Numbered from the stretch's first letter, positions 56,011 to 64,000 are shown. The stretch: 64,000 nt of DNA from Cymbomonas tetramitiformis (GCA_001247695.2 LGRX02024671.1:1-64000); one strand, 5' to 3'. The notes: generated by a model not told the origin, from the sequence alone. Made by a program: numbers and translations.

Positions 56011-56985
56011 CTACGCAGCGTCGGCGGTCCTACGGTAGCCGGAGGCGCTTTGCGCGGCTTCGTCGCCCAAATGACGCAGCGTGCTCGAGGGGACCATCCG
56101 TAACACGGAGTCGCTCGTGATGCGGCAACTTCGAAGCGACATCTCCGGTATGATCAGCAGCTTGTTGCAGAACGCCAATCTGGGAGGGTCCTCGTTGGTC
56201 GCTTCGTTTCGGACGATGAGCTCGTCCATGAGGGTGCGCACGGTGTGGGACGGCCGCAAGGTGAGCACGATCGTCTCCTCCTTCAGGTTCTTCACATGGA
56301 CCTGCATGAAGAGATCGGACTCCGACTCCGCGCCATCGGCGATCTGCCCGGACGGCGTCCACCGCCGTCGGCGCGACGGGGAGCTCGAACGGGAGAGCGA
56401 GGAGGCCTCCCGGGAGGGCGGAGAGGCCGAGCGATCGAGGCGCCGCTTGCACGGAGTCAGGCGCTCTCGTCGATTCTCCTTCGGTCTGTACCGCAGATCG
56501 TCGTACCACACTCCGTGCTCCGCCATGACGGCCACAATCGAGATACCGAAGGTGCATCGAAGCGCCATCGTGTACCGCACCTGTTCGACTTGGCGATCGA
56601 TGTGACCTTGCAGGGTGTCGTCGTCAGGTTGGCGATGAATGAAGAAGCCGACGCTCTCCTCGCAGAAGGATGCGTACCCCTCCGTGTCGAGGATGTGCTC
56701 GCGCCACGCGACGTGCACAAAAGCGGGGGGCGAGTAAGACACGCGCGCGGACTTTGGAGCTCCCCGTTTGGCCACGCTGGCGTACTCGAGTCCGCACATA
56801 TGCACGAAAGCGCAATAAAAGTACGAAAGCGCCTCCGCCGCCTCCGCCGGACTCTTCGGTCCCCTTTCTTGCTCGCACATCGATTGCACGCAACTAAGGT
56901 TGACCAGGCGTCTCCGAAGCGCTCGAACGGACGGATGCGCGAAGAGGCGGTCCACCTGCGCGTGTCGGTAGTCTGAGTATCTCAT
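56011..56985 (-). CDS. WHEH-motif family protein fused to a ubiquitin-like domain
   Basis: The protein has 324 residues from the ATG at 56985. Residues about 60-165 hold the family block PAFVHVAWREHILDTEGYAS around Trp94 and GVWYDDL; here the first His of WHEH is Arg (WREH). A Ser/Arg-rich linker follows (about 170-222). Residues 226-299 form a clear ubiquitin-like domain (FMQVHVKNLKEETIVLTLRP ... LAFCNKLLI ... SDSVLRMV) without a diglycine end. A (GA)n tract lies in the 5' leader and TACATAAG at about 57086-57093 is the likely TATA. The in-frame ATG at 57075 lies too close to that box. Confidence 0.82.
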   Translation of the reverse strand: MRYSDYRHAQVDRLFAHPSVRALRRRLVNLSCVQSMCEQERGPKSPAEAAEALSYFYCAFVHMCGLEYASVAKRGAPKSARVSYSPPAFVHVAWREHILDTEGYASFCEESVGFFIHRQPDDDTLQGHIDRQVEQVRYTMALRCTFGISIVAVMAEHGVWYDDLRYRPKENRRERLTPCKRRLDRSASPPSREASSLSRSSSPSRRRRWTPSGQIADGAESESDLFMQVHVKNLKEETIVLTLRPSHTVRTLMDELIVRNEATNEDPPRLAFCNKLLIIPEMSLRSCRITSDSVLRMVPSSTLRHLGDEAAQSASGYRRTADAA

Positions 56986-57085
56986 CTTGCGACAGGGGAG
57001 GCTGGAGAGAGAGAGAGAGAGAGAGAAGGAGCTCAACGTGCGAAGCGGCCCCGATGAGAATGAGGTGCCATTCATCGCTTGCTTC

Positions 57086-57530
57086 TTATGTACAAAATGA
57101 GATTCCGCGTTTCGAGGCGGCCGACACGACCAGGTCGGCGGCCGCCGAGTCGGATCGACAGCCGTCGAATCGGATCGACAGCCGCCGAATCGGATCGACA
57201 GCCGCCGAATCGGATCGACAGCCGCCGAATCGGATCGGCAGCCGCCGAATCGGATCGACAGCCGCCGAGTCGGATCGACAGCCGCCGAGTCGGATCGACG
57301 GACACGGGGTCATCGGCGGCCGTCGAATCGGATCGACAGCCGTCGAATCGGATCGACGGACACGGGGTCATCGACAGCCGCCGAATCGGATCGACGGACA
57401 CGGGGTCATCGGCGGCCGCCAGCGCGCTTCGCACAAATGCTAGAAGGACACGAGGGTGGAGGCGGGAAGCTCGTTTGCGCGTACGATCGAACAACGACGC
57501 AATTTGCGCATGTTCGTTATTTCCTTATAC
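57086..57530. promoter_or_regulatory. 20-bp bidirectional array between divergent genes
   Basis: About thirteen units of GCCGCCGAATCGGATCGACA and variants span 57133-57425, with a GGACACGGGGTCATCG insert recurring three times in the right half. Minus-strand box near 57090 faces the gene at 56985; TTATACATACACG near 57520-57533 faces the gene at 57606. Confidence 0.65.
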
Positions 57531-57605
57531 ATACACGAACGACGATCGCACCGACGGCCCCCGGAGTGTACTTGTCGGAAAGAGTTTTGAATCGAGAGAG
57601 GGACG

Positions 57606-58931
57606 ATGATAGCCTCACCGTGCGAAATAAGCCGACGCACCGTGCGTGATGTGGTATACAGTGTGAGACCGTGTTCGTTCAAATACAATGAAGCGGACGA
57701 GCTGATTTATCTCACCGATTCGAATAACAACGGTAGGTGCGAATTCCGTGGTCAGAACGTGTCTGGTAAAGAGTTATGCCAAAATCTGAACACGCTGTGG
57801 GCATCGTGTATCAAGGCCGGAAAGGCCTTGCTCGCGCTAGCCACACACATGAACAGCGGCAATACACAACCTGACCAGTTCCTTAAAGACGATTTCATAA
57901 AGGCGATGACCGAAATGCAGAACGATCGGAACGTTTCCAAAGACTCGAGCTTGCGTCTCGCTGTGCTGCATATACTCAAACTCCGGTTAAGATTTACGTC
58001 AATATATTGGACGGAGAGTCTCGAAACGTGTCTCGAGGCCTTGGAGGGCACTCTCCTTACGGAGGATGACTTTACTCGTTACAAAACAGTTTTCATGTGT
58101 GTGCGTTGCCCATCCCAGTTGTTGAGACAACTGAATATGCGGCATGCGAACATGGTAAAGAGCGGTAGATCTACATACATCTTTAAAACCAACGCCTTGG
58201 AAATTCTCAAGATACTTGCGGACACTGAGCGGAAAGCTCCTATAAAAAGAAGGAGTTTGCAAGCGCTCGTGATCGCCCCAAATAGAGGAGAGGGCGAGAG
58301 CATTCCGTTCATGCATGTCGACCAACCCGAGTTGTTGTCGCTTTTGGAAAGCGAGATGGATTGGTTAAAGAAAGAAGGACACAACTTCGAGCTCGAGAAC
58401 GAGGCGTGCGGCGACCCGTTTAATGAAGCCGTCTCGGCCGATGAGACGTGTACTTTAAAAGAGCTCGTGTCTGCGATAATACAAAATTGGAGCACGCTGC
58501 TGAATGGCTTTTTGGAAAGCCAAGCTGCTGCTCCAAACATCATCCAAACCTACCAACACGTGTTGACGATCGTGGCTATCAATTATGGCACGACCATACA
58601 TCAGATAGTTACGATCGAAGATATATTGCGCTTGATCTCGCGTACCATCGATCCCTACAAGACACGCGACATGTTTACGCTGTACGGTAACCCATTGATC
58701 CACTGGTACGCGTCGACCGAGGAATGTAGAACGCGTATAACAGACCGCTTGGAGAATGATGTTGAGGAACTTCGCACGAAGCTCGGTAAACCTTACGATC
58801 CATCGTCTACGTCAACAAAAGAACACGACAAATTGAAAGAAAAGAAAGCGCTCGCAGAGAAGCGCATGCGATTCGTGTCGGACGCTTACCCGAATGACGA
58901 TTCGACACCCCCCCGACTATATGGTGACTGA
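57606..58931 (+). CDS. 441-residue unknown protein
   Basis: Starts MIASPCEISRRTVRDVVYSV, about 75 bp after a TATA-like box. It is helical throughout (LRLAVLHILKLRLRFTSIYW, then LVSAIIQNWSTLLNGFLES) with a charged C-terminal coiled-coil-like end (KEHDKLKEKKALAEKRMR). No catalytic motif or known domain is seen. AT-richer than its divergent neighbour at 56011, with which it may share the array. Confidence 0.75.
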   Translation: MIASPCEISRRTVRDVVYSVRPCSFKYNEADELIYLTDSNNNGRCEFRGQNVSGKELCQNLNTLWASCIKAGKALLALATHMNSGNTQPDQFLKDDFIKAMTEMQNDRNVSKDSSLRLAVLHILKLRLRFTSIYWTESLETCLEALEGTLLTEDDFTRYKTVFMCVRCPSQLLRQLNMRHANMVKSGRSTYIFKTNALEILKILADTERKAPIKRRSLQALVIAPNRGEGESIPFMHVDQPELLSLLESEMDWLKKEGHNFELENEACGDPFNEAVSADETCTLKELVSAIIQNWSTLLNGFLESQAAAPNIIQTYQHVLTIVAINYGTTIHQIVTIEDILRLISRTIDPYKTRDMFTLYGNPLIHWYASTEECRTRITDRLENDVEELRTKLGKPYDPSSTSTKEHDKLKEKKALAEKRMRFVSDAYPNDDSTPPRLYGD

Positions 58932-59005
58932 CCCGTAAGCGTCGCGCTAAGAAATCAGGATCATTCCGATTCGACGCTTCTTTACGAGATCTACAGACAA
59001 TTGCG

Positions 59006-59479
59006 ATGCTCTCACGTGACCCCTCTGACAGCCATGTAAAGGCACCGCTCGCCGTGACACATCGAGCAACCCGTGTCTCCAAAAAACACAACGCGTACAT
59101 TCACGATATCACAGAACGATACCGTTTTATTCGTCTAAAGCTCGTCGGTCGCGCCTGTTTAGTCATAGCTGCCGGTGAAAATTTTGTGTCGCCGTATGTT
59201 GATAACTATGCACCACTGTTAGATAACCTCGTATTGGTGCCAGGGAAAACAATTCGTATCACCAATACTTCGGTGGATCCCGTTTCCAATTATTTCGGGT
59301 ATATCATAGGTATGGTCTCCGTCTCCCAAATAAACCTAACGTCGATTACTATTGTCTATTTTCCCGCACTCGAGGTCGTAGTGTATCAAAGGAGACTTGA
59401 TGAGATGTATCGGGGAACCAAACAAAATAATTATAATATTCCCAATCTCGAGATTCCCGATTTAAATTCTCGGAATTAG
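59006..59479 (+). CDS. Unknown protein, paralogue of 13726-14178
   Basis: The protein has 157 residues. The C-terminal ~90 match the minus gene at 13726: NLVLVPGKTIRITNTSVDP, NYFGYI, VSVSQIN, IVYFPALEVVVYQ and LEIPDLNSRN. The N-terminal halves differ. No TATA-like box is evident in the short space after the preceding gene. Conservation between copies supports coding use. The domain is not recognised. Confidence 0.7.
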   Translation: MLSRDPSDSHVKAPLAVTHRATRVSKKHNAYIHDITERYRFIRLKLVGRACLVIAAGENFVSPYVDNYAPLLDNLVLVPGKTIRITNTSVDPVSNYFGYIIGMVSVSQINLTSITIVYFPALEVVVYQRRLDEMYRGTKQNNYNIPNLEIPDLNSRN

Positions 59480-59661
59480 GATGCAATCCGACCTAAGATT
59501 CCGAATTCGGTCCCGTTTTGTGTATATAAGAATTGCATATTACGGTAACCAATCCGTCACGGACGGTGGGTTAGAGATGCAGTCAAACCCTCAATTTGTG
59601 TAAACATCCGTATATATGTGTAGGCGTTTAGGCGCAGTAAGAACTCTTGTGATTTGCAAAC

Positions 59662-61143
59662 ATGTCTATAAGAATGTGTATGCCTCGTTTAAAAAGGGAA
59701 AGATATCCGAATGAATCGCATGAGAACAGTGGCGATGAATGCGTGATTTGTTTACAGATCCTTTATGACGAGGCGGACGAACCGGGACATGAGAAAGTGT
59801 TTCGGCTACCACGTTGTTCGCATAAATTTCACTACGATTGTATATCAAATTTGATACAAGAAAATCGGTATGGAAAGTGTCCTCTATGTCAGAATTTATT
59901 TGAGAGTGATGATTTGGATAAGGATAAACCTATTGATATGTTTGACATCACGGGAACCTGCGAAATGTGGGGAGTTGATAGTTCACAGTGCGACGAGTTG
60001 CTCACTGAATATCTGGCACAACAAAAAGCCCTAACCTCGCGTCAGGTAATAAAGATTTGCAAATTCTTCGGACCTACCGATACACGGTGCGACCAAGTGA
60101 TCAAGAAATATCTGCAGGCACGAGAAGAATTAACCTCAGAGGATGTAATAAAGATTTGCAAATTCTTCGGACCTACCGATACACGGTGCGACCAAGTGAT
60201 CAAGAAATATCTGCAGGCACAAGAAGAACTAACCTCAGAGGATGTAATAAAGATTTACAAAGATTTAGGACCTACCGATGTGTACGACCGAGTGTTCAAG
60301 GCATATCTGAAAGGACCAGAAGTCCTACACACAAATCAGGTGACAACGCTTTGCAAATATTTTGGATATGACAATGCAAATTGCGTCACAGTAATCGATA
60401 CATATCTGAAGAGACGAAAATCCCTAAACTCGCTTGATGTAGTAGAGATTTGCAAACTCTTCGGACCTACCGATATACGGTGCGACCAAGTGATCGAGGC
60501 ATATCTAAATTCACGAGAAGAACTAAGCTCAACTGATATGGTAACGCTTTGCAAATATTTTGGACCCGACAATCAAAATTTCTTAAAAGTGTTTGAGGCA
60601 TATCTGAAGAGACCAAAATCCCAGAGCTCGCTTGATGTAATAGAGATTTGCAAAGCAGCTGGACCTAGCAATTCAATTTGCGAAAAAGCGTTCAATGCAT
60701 ATCTGGATTCGCGTGCACCAAAGCAAGGCGGCCGGACCGACAATAACCTCGCAAAACTAGAAGGTCTGGCCGTGTATGAAGTAGTAAACCTTTGCAAACA
60801 TTTTGGACCTGGCGATTCAAAATGCGCCGAAGTGCTGCAGGCATATCTGGAATCAACTCCGGCCGCGGGTGAAGTAGTAGACCTTTGCAAACATTTTGGA
60901 CCTGGCGATTCAAATTGCGCCGAAGTGCTGAAGGCATATCTGAAATCAAGGCAGACCTCGTATGGAGTACAAATCCTTTGCGACTATTTTGGACGTGACA
61001 ATCCAAATTGCGACAAAGTGCTGAAGGCATATCTGAAATCAAGTCAGACCTCGTATGGAGTAGAAAACCTTTGCAACTATTTTGGACATGACAATCCAAA
61101 TTGCGACAAAGTGCTTTCAAAAATCGTAAACGATGTCTTTTAA
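59662..61143 (+). CDS. RING protein with about 13 copies of a new ~35-aa repeat
   Basis: The protein has 493 residues. A RING-H2 finger spans residues 27-76 (CVIC, CSHKFHYDC, CPLC). From about residue 95 to the end there are about thirteen repeats of 25-39 residues following (V/E)ICK(F/Y)FGP.D..C..V(I/L)..YL..R..L.S.DV. Two adjacent repeats are nearly identical at DNA level, so the array is expanding or being homogenised. The regular Cys pair in each repeat could bind metal or form a helical solenoid. E3 ligase activity is inferred from the RING; the repeats probably bind a substrate. A GTATATATGTG box lies about 50 bp upstream. Confidence 0.82.
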   Translation: MSIRMCMPRLKRERYPNESHENSGDECVICLQILYDEADEPGHEKVFRLPRCSHKFHYDCISNLIQENRYGKCPLCQNLFESDDLDKDKPIDMFDITGTCEMWGVDSSQCDELLTEYLAQQKALTSRQVIKICKFFGPTDTRCDQVIKKYLQAREELTSEDVIKICKFFGPTDTRCDQVIKKYLQAQEELTSEDVIKIYKDLGPTDVYDRVFKAYLKGPEVLHTNQVTTLCKYFGYDNANCVTVIDTYLKRRKSLNSLDVVEICKLFGPTDIRCDQVIEAYLNSREELSSTDMVTLCKYFGPDNQNFLKVFEAYLKRPKSQSSLDVIEICKAAGPSNSICEKAFNAYLDSRAPKQGGRTDNNLAKLEGLAVYEVVNLCKHFGPGDSKCAEVLQAYLESTPAAGEVVDLCKHFGPGDSNCAEVLKAYLKSRQTSYGVQILCDYFGRDNPNCDKVLKAYLKSSQTSYGVENLCNYFGHDNPNCDKVLSKIVNDVF

Positions 61144-61337
61144 AGTGGAAGGACCGATGCGCGTGACGAAAGGACGGCGGCCGCCGACCCGACACAACGA
61201 CGAGGGGCAGCGGCGGTCGATCCTCCTCGTGATCGGCGGCAGTGGTCATCGCGGCGATGTTCACCTTCGACCGATTGTCGATTCGCCTCTCTCTCTCTCT
61301 CTTCCGTGCACCTGCTCGAGTCGAACTCGAGAGGTCC
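61144..61337. other. Convergent 3' spacer, GC-rich
   Basis: Contains GGACGGCGGCCGCCGACC and a CT microsatellite at about 61284-61302 but no tandem array. It is the only CGGCGGCC-rich stretch lying 3' of both neighbours. Confidence 0.5.
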
Positions 61338-62143
61338 TCACGCGATCGCTTTGATCGCGATGGTGACCACGTCTTCCAGGGCTGTCGTGCGGCCGTTGTC
61401 GTCGCTCGATGACGAGCCGGAATCGGAGTCGGAGTCGAACGTGTCTTCCTGCGGAGCGCGCGCGGAGGCGATTGGGAGGGAGGCTTGGATGCGGGCCGCG
61501 AGCTCCGCCATGCCCCGAGTCGTCCACTCCCTCGCGACGGGACGGTGAAGCGTTTTTTCGCCAGGCGGCGCGCCGCCGTACATCGGGAGCATGTTCGTGT
61601 CGACGAGCGCGGCGCCGAGTGCGGTCTCCGATCCGAGTTTCGCACGGAATCGAAGCCGCGCGCCGCTTGTGGAGTTGCGACGGTTTCGAATCTGCAAAAA
61701 CGAAAGGAATCAGCGACCGGTAGCCGATGACGAACGATCCGCGAGCGGATGTAAACGAAGCCAGGTTTTACCTTAAAGACGCCTCCCGAGGCATGATCGA
61801 CGCACCCTCCGACACGAAAAGCTGCTCGAGAGCTCGTTACGGCATCCGACATCGAGCGTTTTCTATTTTCCACGCCGCGAAGACACCGCTCGCAAAGGTG
61901 GTACGGCGCTCCATGCTCATTCGTATTCATGGTTTTGCACCTAACGCGACCGCACCCCGTGTTACGGCAGGCGTCCACGTCACAGTCGCGATTCTTCCTG
62001 AAACAGTAACTGCACACGAGGTTGCGCCAAATATGGAGCTCGGTCAATGTCGCGTTCGCCTCGTAAGGAACGTGCAGGTTTGTGCACAAATCGTGCTGCT
62101 TTACGCAGTCGTAGCAAACGTGAGTTCCCGTGAGGCAAGACAT
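61338..62143 (-). CDS. Two-exon Cys-rich protein with Ser/Asp-rich tail
   Basis: The exons on the minus strand are 62143-61772 and 61691-61338 (241 residues), separated by an 80-bp intron that begins GTAAAACC and ends CGTTTTTGCAG. Both splice ends are on codon boundaries. Exon 1 starts MSCLTGTHVCYDCVKQHDLC and has about 14 Cys with CxxC pairs (CSYC, CDVDAC, CERC), forming several zinc sites. Exon 2 ends with a Ser/Asp-rich stretch (DSDSDSGSSSSDD) and a hydrophobic helix. A minus-strand GATTAAAG box at about 62197-62204 lies 55 bp upstream. The function is unknown; the Cys pattern suggests a protein-binding zinc domain. Confidence 0.78.
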
Positions 62144-62196
62144 ACCTTTTTTAGGCTGCTCGAATTGAAAATGCCGCCTTTCTTCTGTTTACACCC

Positions 62197-62477
62197 GCTT
62201 TAATCGATGAAAGCCGTCGAAGGTGGCGGTCACGGTGTATCGGCCGCCGAAGGTGACGGTCACGATGTGTCGGCCGCCGAACGTGACGGTCACGGTGTAT
62301 CGGCCGCCGAAGGTGACGGTCACGATGTGTCGGCCGCCGAACGTGACGGTCACGGTGTATCGGCCGCCGAAGGTGACGGTCACGGTGCGTCGGCCGCCGA
62401 AGGTGACGGTCACGGTGCGTCGGCCGCCGAAGGTGACGGTCGCGGTGCGTCGGCCGCCGTCGATGCACCATAAAAGT
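62197..62477. promoter_or_regulatory. 30-bp x8 bidirectional array between divergent genes
   Basis: Eight units of GGTGACGGTCACGGTGTATC plus GGCCGCCGAA span 62219-62459. Neighbouring units alternate GATGTGT and GGTGTAT, giving a 60-bp higher-order period in the left half. GATTAAAG (minus) and CACCATAAAAGTCC (about 62467-62480, plus) flank it. Confidence 0.75.
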
Positions 62478-62577
62478 CCGAGGGGGTTCCCTCTGAAGTT
62501 CATTTCTATTACCAAGCTGCCAGCACCGCTCTCTTACTGACGAGCACCTTCGTTCTTTTATTTTCACACCTAAGGCC

Positions 62578-64000
62578 ATGGAGATTGATTCGTACGTCCT
62601 TCCGTTACCCAGTTCCTGCATAGTCGCCGAAGCGCAGAACCAGTGCGACGTGGGTATCATTCCTGGATTATGCGTCACCCGCGCGACCGGCATGGTGATG
62701 AGGACGCTGACGGAGAGCGCTCCGATCAACATGCGGATGCCTTTGGGGCACGGTCGGTACCTTTCCGAAATACTGCGTTACTCCGAGCACGACAAGGACG
62801 ATCTTTGTCTGGACGGACCTGACGAATCGGAGGCGGACGACATCAGATACATGGTCACGGACAAGATGGCCTCCGCTTACCCGTTTGACAGCGATGACGT
62901 GAGGATGGTTGACGCGACGGGTTTGGAGACGGCTAGACACATCATGCAGACGATGGGTGAGTTCGACACCAACCGAGAGCGACGGTTCTACTTGTGCTGC
63001 GTCATCGACCATTTCCACGACGTCGCCATCCGCGCATCGATGCACTTCTCGGACGCGGTGAAGCTCGCTGCGACATGGGAAGCCAAAGGAAGCCTATCCG
63101 AGCAGGAGAGGCAAGCTTGGCTGGACAAACTGGAATACGATAGCGACGATAGCATATGCAACTTGTACAGCTACAGCATGATGCAACGGGTGATGCTGGA
63201 GCTGCACCACATGGGCCTCACTTACGGACGACCCAACTGGCTCTACGGCCTGCCAGACGCTATCCAGTACGACCACGTGGACTACTTCGACGAATTGAAT
63301 AGAGACGTCTTCGCCGACATGTGGACGCGGCTTCAGATGAATCACGTTCCAGACGTCGTAGACAGCTTATGGGGTGAGCGGACCGAGCGCGGAGAGACCC
63401 TTCGCCGTGCGCAACAGTTGCGCGTGGAGCGGTCCGCGTTGGTACAACTCGCCCTCACTCCTCGCGCTGCGGTTCCTCATGAGTTGGGTGTCGTCCCGGA
63501 AGCCCCACCGCCGGCGCCTTTTGTTCACGCGAAGTCCGCAGAGGCGCGGACGTTGTGCAAAGTGGACCTCGCCTGCGCCGGCGAAGACGGCGTCTCACCT
63601 TCCGTCACGGCGACGATTCTGACCGAAAAGGTCCCCGTGAACATGCGGTTCGTCTTATCGTTGAGCGGACGGTCTCTGGCCGAGGTGTTGTGTTACTCCG
63701 AGCAGGACAGCCTCGACACCGTTTTGGACTCCCCTTCGATGTGGAGCCTAATCGTCGCGGAGTGCGCCCAAGAGATATACGGAGATATCGGTACCACCAA
63801 GGAGCTAAAATTGTGTATGCAGGACGACGAAATCGTCTGCTTGGCGAAGGACATCACCAATAGCCTGGATCCCGTAAATCCGTGGTTAGCATGCAACCGA
63901 AATCGTCGGTTTTACCTATGCAAGATCTTAAACGGTTTTCGCGACGCGGCCGTCGACGCGTACGGGGTCTTCTCGGACGCCCTTCGACGAGCGGCCGAAC
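62578..64000 (+). CDS. Internally duplicated unknown protein (runs off right edge)
   Basis: The frame is open from the ATG at 62578 to the end of the window (474 codons seen). Two copies of a ~150-residue unit can be recognised: NMRMPLGHGRYLSEILRYSE ... RRFYLCCVIDHFHDVA (about residues 45-165), and NMRFVLSLSGRSLAEVLCYS ... RRFYLCKILNGFRDAA (about 355-465). A central region rich in Tyr and Asp separates them. No known domain is recognised. The TATA box lies about 105 bp upstream, after the shared 30-bp array. Confidence 0.8.
   Translation, partial: MEIDSYVLPLPSSCIVAEAQNQCDVGIIPGLCVTRATGMVMRTLTESAPINMRMPLGHGRYLSEILRYSEHDKDDLCLDGPDESEADDIRYMVTDKMASAYPFDSDDVRMVDATGLETARHIMQTMGEFDTNRERRFYLCCVIDHFHDVAIRASMHFSDAVKLAATWEAKGSLSEQERQAWLDKLEYDSDDSICNLYSYSMMQRVMLELHHMGLTYGRPNWLYGLPDAIQYDHVDYFDELNRDVFADMWTRLQMNHVPDVVDSLWGERTERGETLRRAQQLRVERSALVQLALTPRAAVPHELGVVPEAPPPAPFVHAKSAEARTLCKVDLACAGEDGVSPSVTATILTEKVPVNMRFVLSLSGRSLAEVLCYSEQDSLDTVLDSPSMWSLIVAECAQEIYGDIGTTKELKLCMQDDEIVCLAKDITNSLDPVNPWLACNRNRRFYLCKILNGFRDAAVDAYGVFSDALRRAAE

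Noticed and set aside
60692..62143. Single 483-codon minus frame from 62143 to 60692
   Set aside because: After 61771 it runs through a GT-AG intron and then antisense of the RING repeat gene; the spliced model gives a natural protein end.

Overview
The window most resembles a stretch of a large eukaryotic DNA virus, or a virus-derived insertion in a protist genome. Evidence for this: short intergenic gaps; genes packed on both strands with most of them intronless; TATA-type promoters 30-150 bp before the start codons; many single-domain accessory proteins (ankyrin/F-box-like, RING, FHA-RING, AlkB and other 2-oxoglutarate oxygenases, an SNF2-like helicase, an SPFH/erlin protein); and paralogous families of unknown proteins. 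At least four genes are best explained by GT-AG introns of about 70-110 bp, so transcription must occur where a spliceosome is available. No capsid, polymerase, packaging ATPase or other hallmark gene is present, so the virus assignment is inference and a protist chromosome cannot be excluded.

Layout. 1-5.3 kb: end of a Cys/His-finger protein, repeats, an AlkB-like oxygenase and an SNF2-like helicase. 5.3-10.7 kb: two RING proteins and a spliced zinc-binding protein. 11.6-15.6 kb: an erlin-like SPFH gene with a frameshift, a two-member unknown family member and a ubiquitin-fold candidate. 16-17.5 kb: a protein with a triplicated new domain. 17.5-19.4 kb: gene-poor repeats. 19.4-26 kb: small genes, an F-box/ankyrin-like gene and a 1.1-kb segmental duplication. 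27.3-33.2 kb: acidic-tail paralogue, two members of a WHEH-motif family, a five-exon gene. 33.8-36.1 kb: a ~295-bp macrosatellite and a 29-bp array. 36.2-46.2 kb: a phytanoyl-CoA-dioxygenase-like protein, a coiled coil, a glycosyltransferase-like protein, a large ankyrin protein, a spliced phosphoribosyltransferase-like gene and an FHA-RING gene. 46.2-55.5 kb: coiled coil, a third 2OG oxygenase, small genes, an ankyrin-like gene, a glycosyltransferase pseudogene and a possible nucleoside-hydrolase-fold protein. 55.5-64 kb: a WHEH/ubiquitin-like fusion, a 441-aa unknown, a RING protein with a new ~35-aa repeat, a spliced Cys-rich gene, and an internally duplicated protein running off the right edge.

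Two themes tie the window together. First, about seventeen genes are preceded by GC-rich tandem arrays. Each array has its own unit length and spacer but all share a CGGCGGCC/CGGCCG core, and they sit just upstream of a TATA-like box. Several lie between divergent genes and appear to serve both. AT-richer genes lack arrays. Second, the gene content leans strongly to ubiquitin signalling: RING proteins, F-box/ankyrin proteins, FHA-RING, and four proteins with ubiquitin/SUMO-like folds, two of them fused to a WHEH-motif domain. A dispersed ~65-bp twin-hairpin element with compensatory stem changes and a terminal T-run occurs seven times and may be a structured RNA or a terminator-like mobile element.
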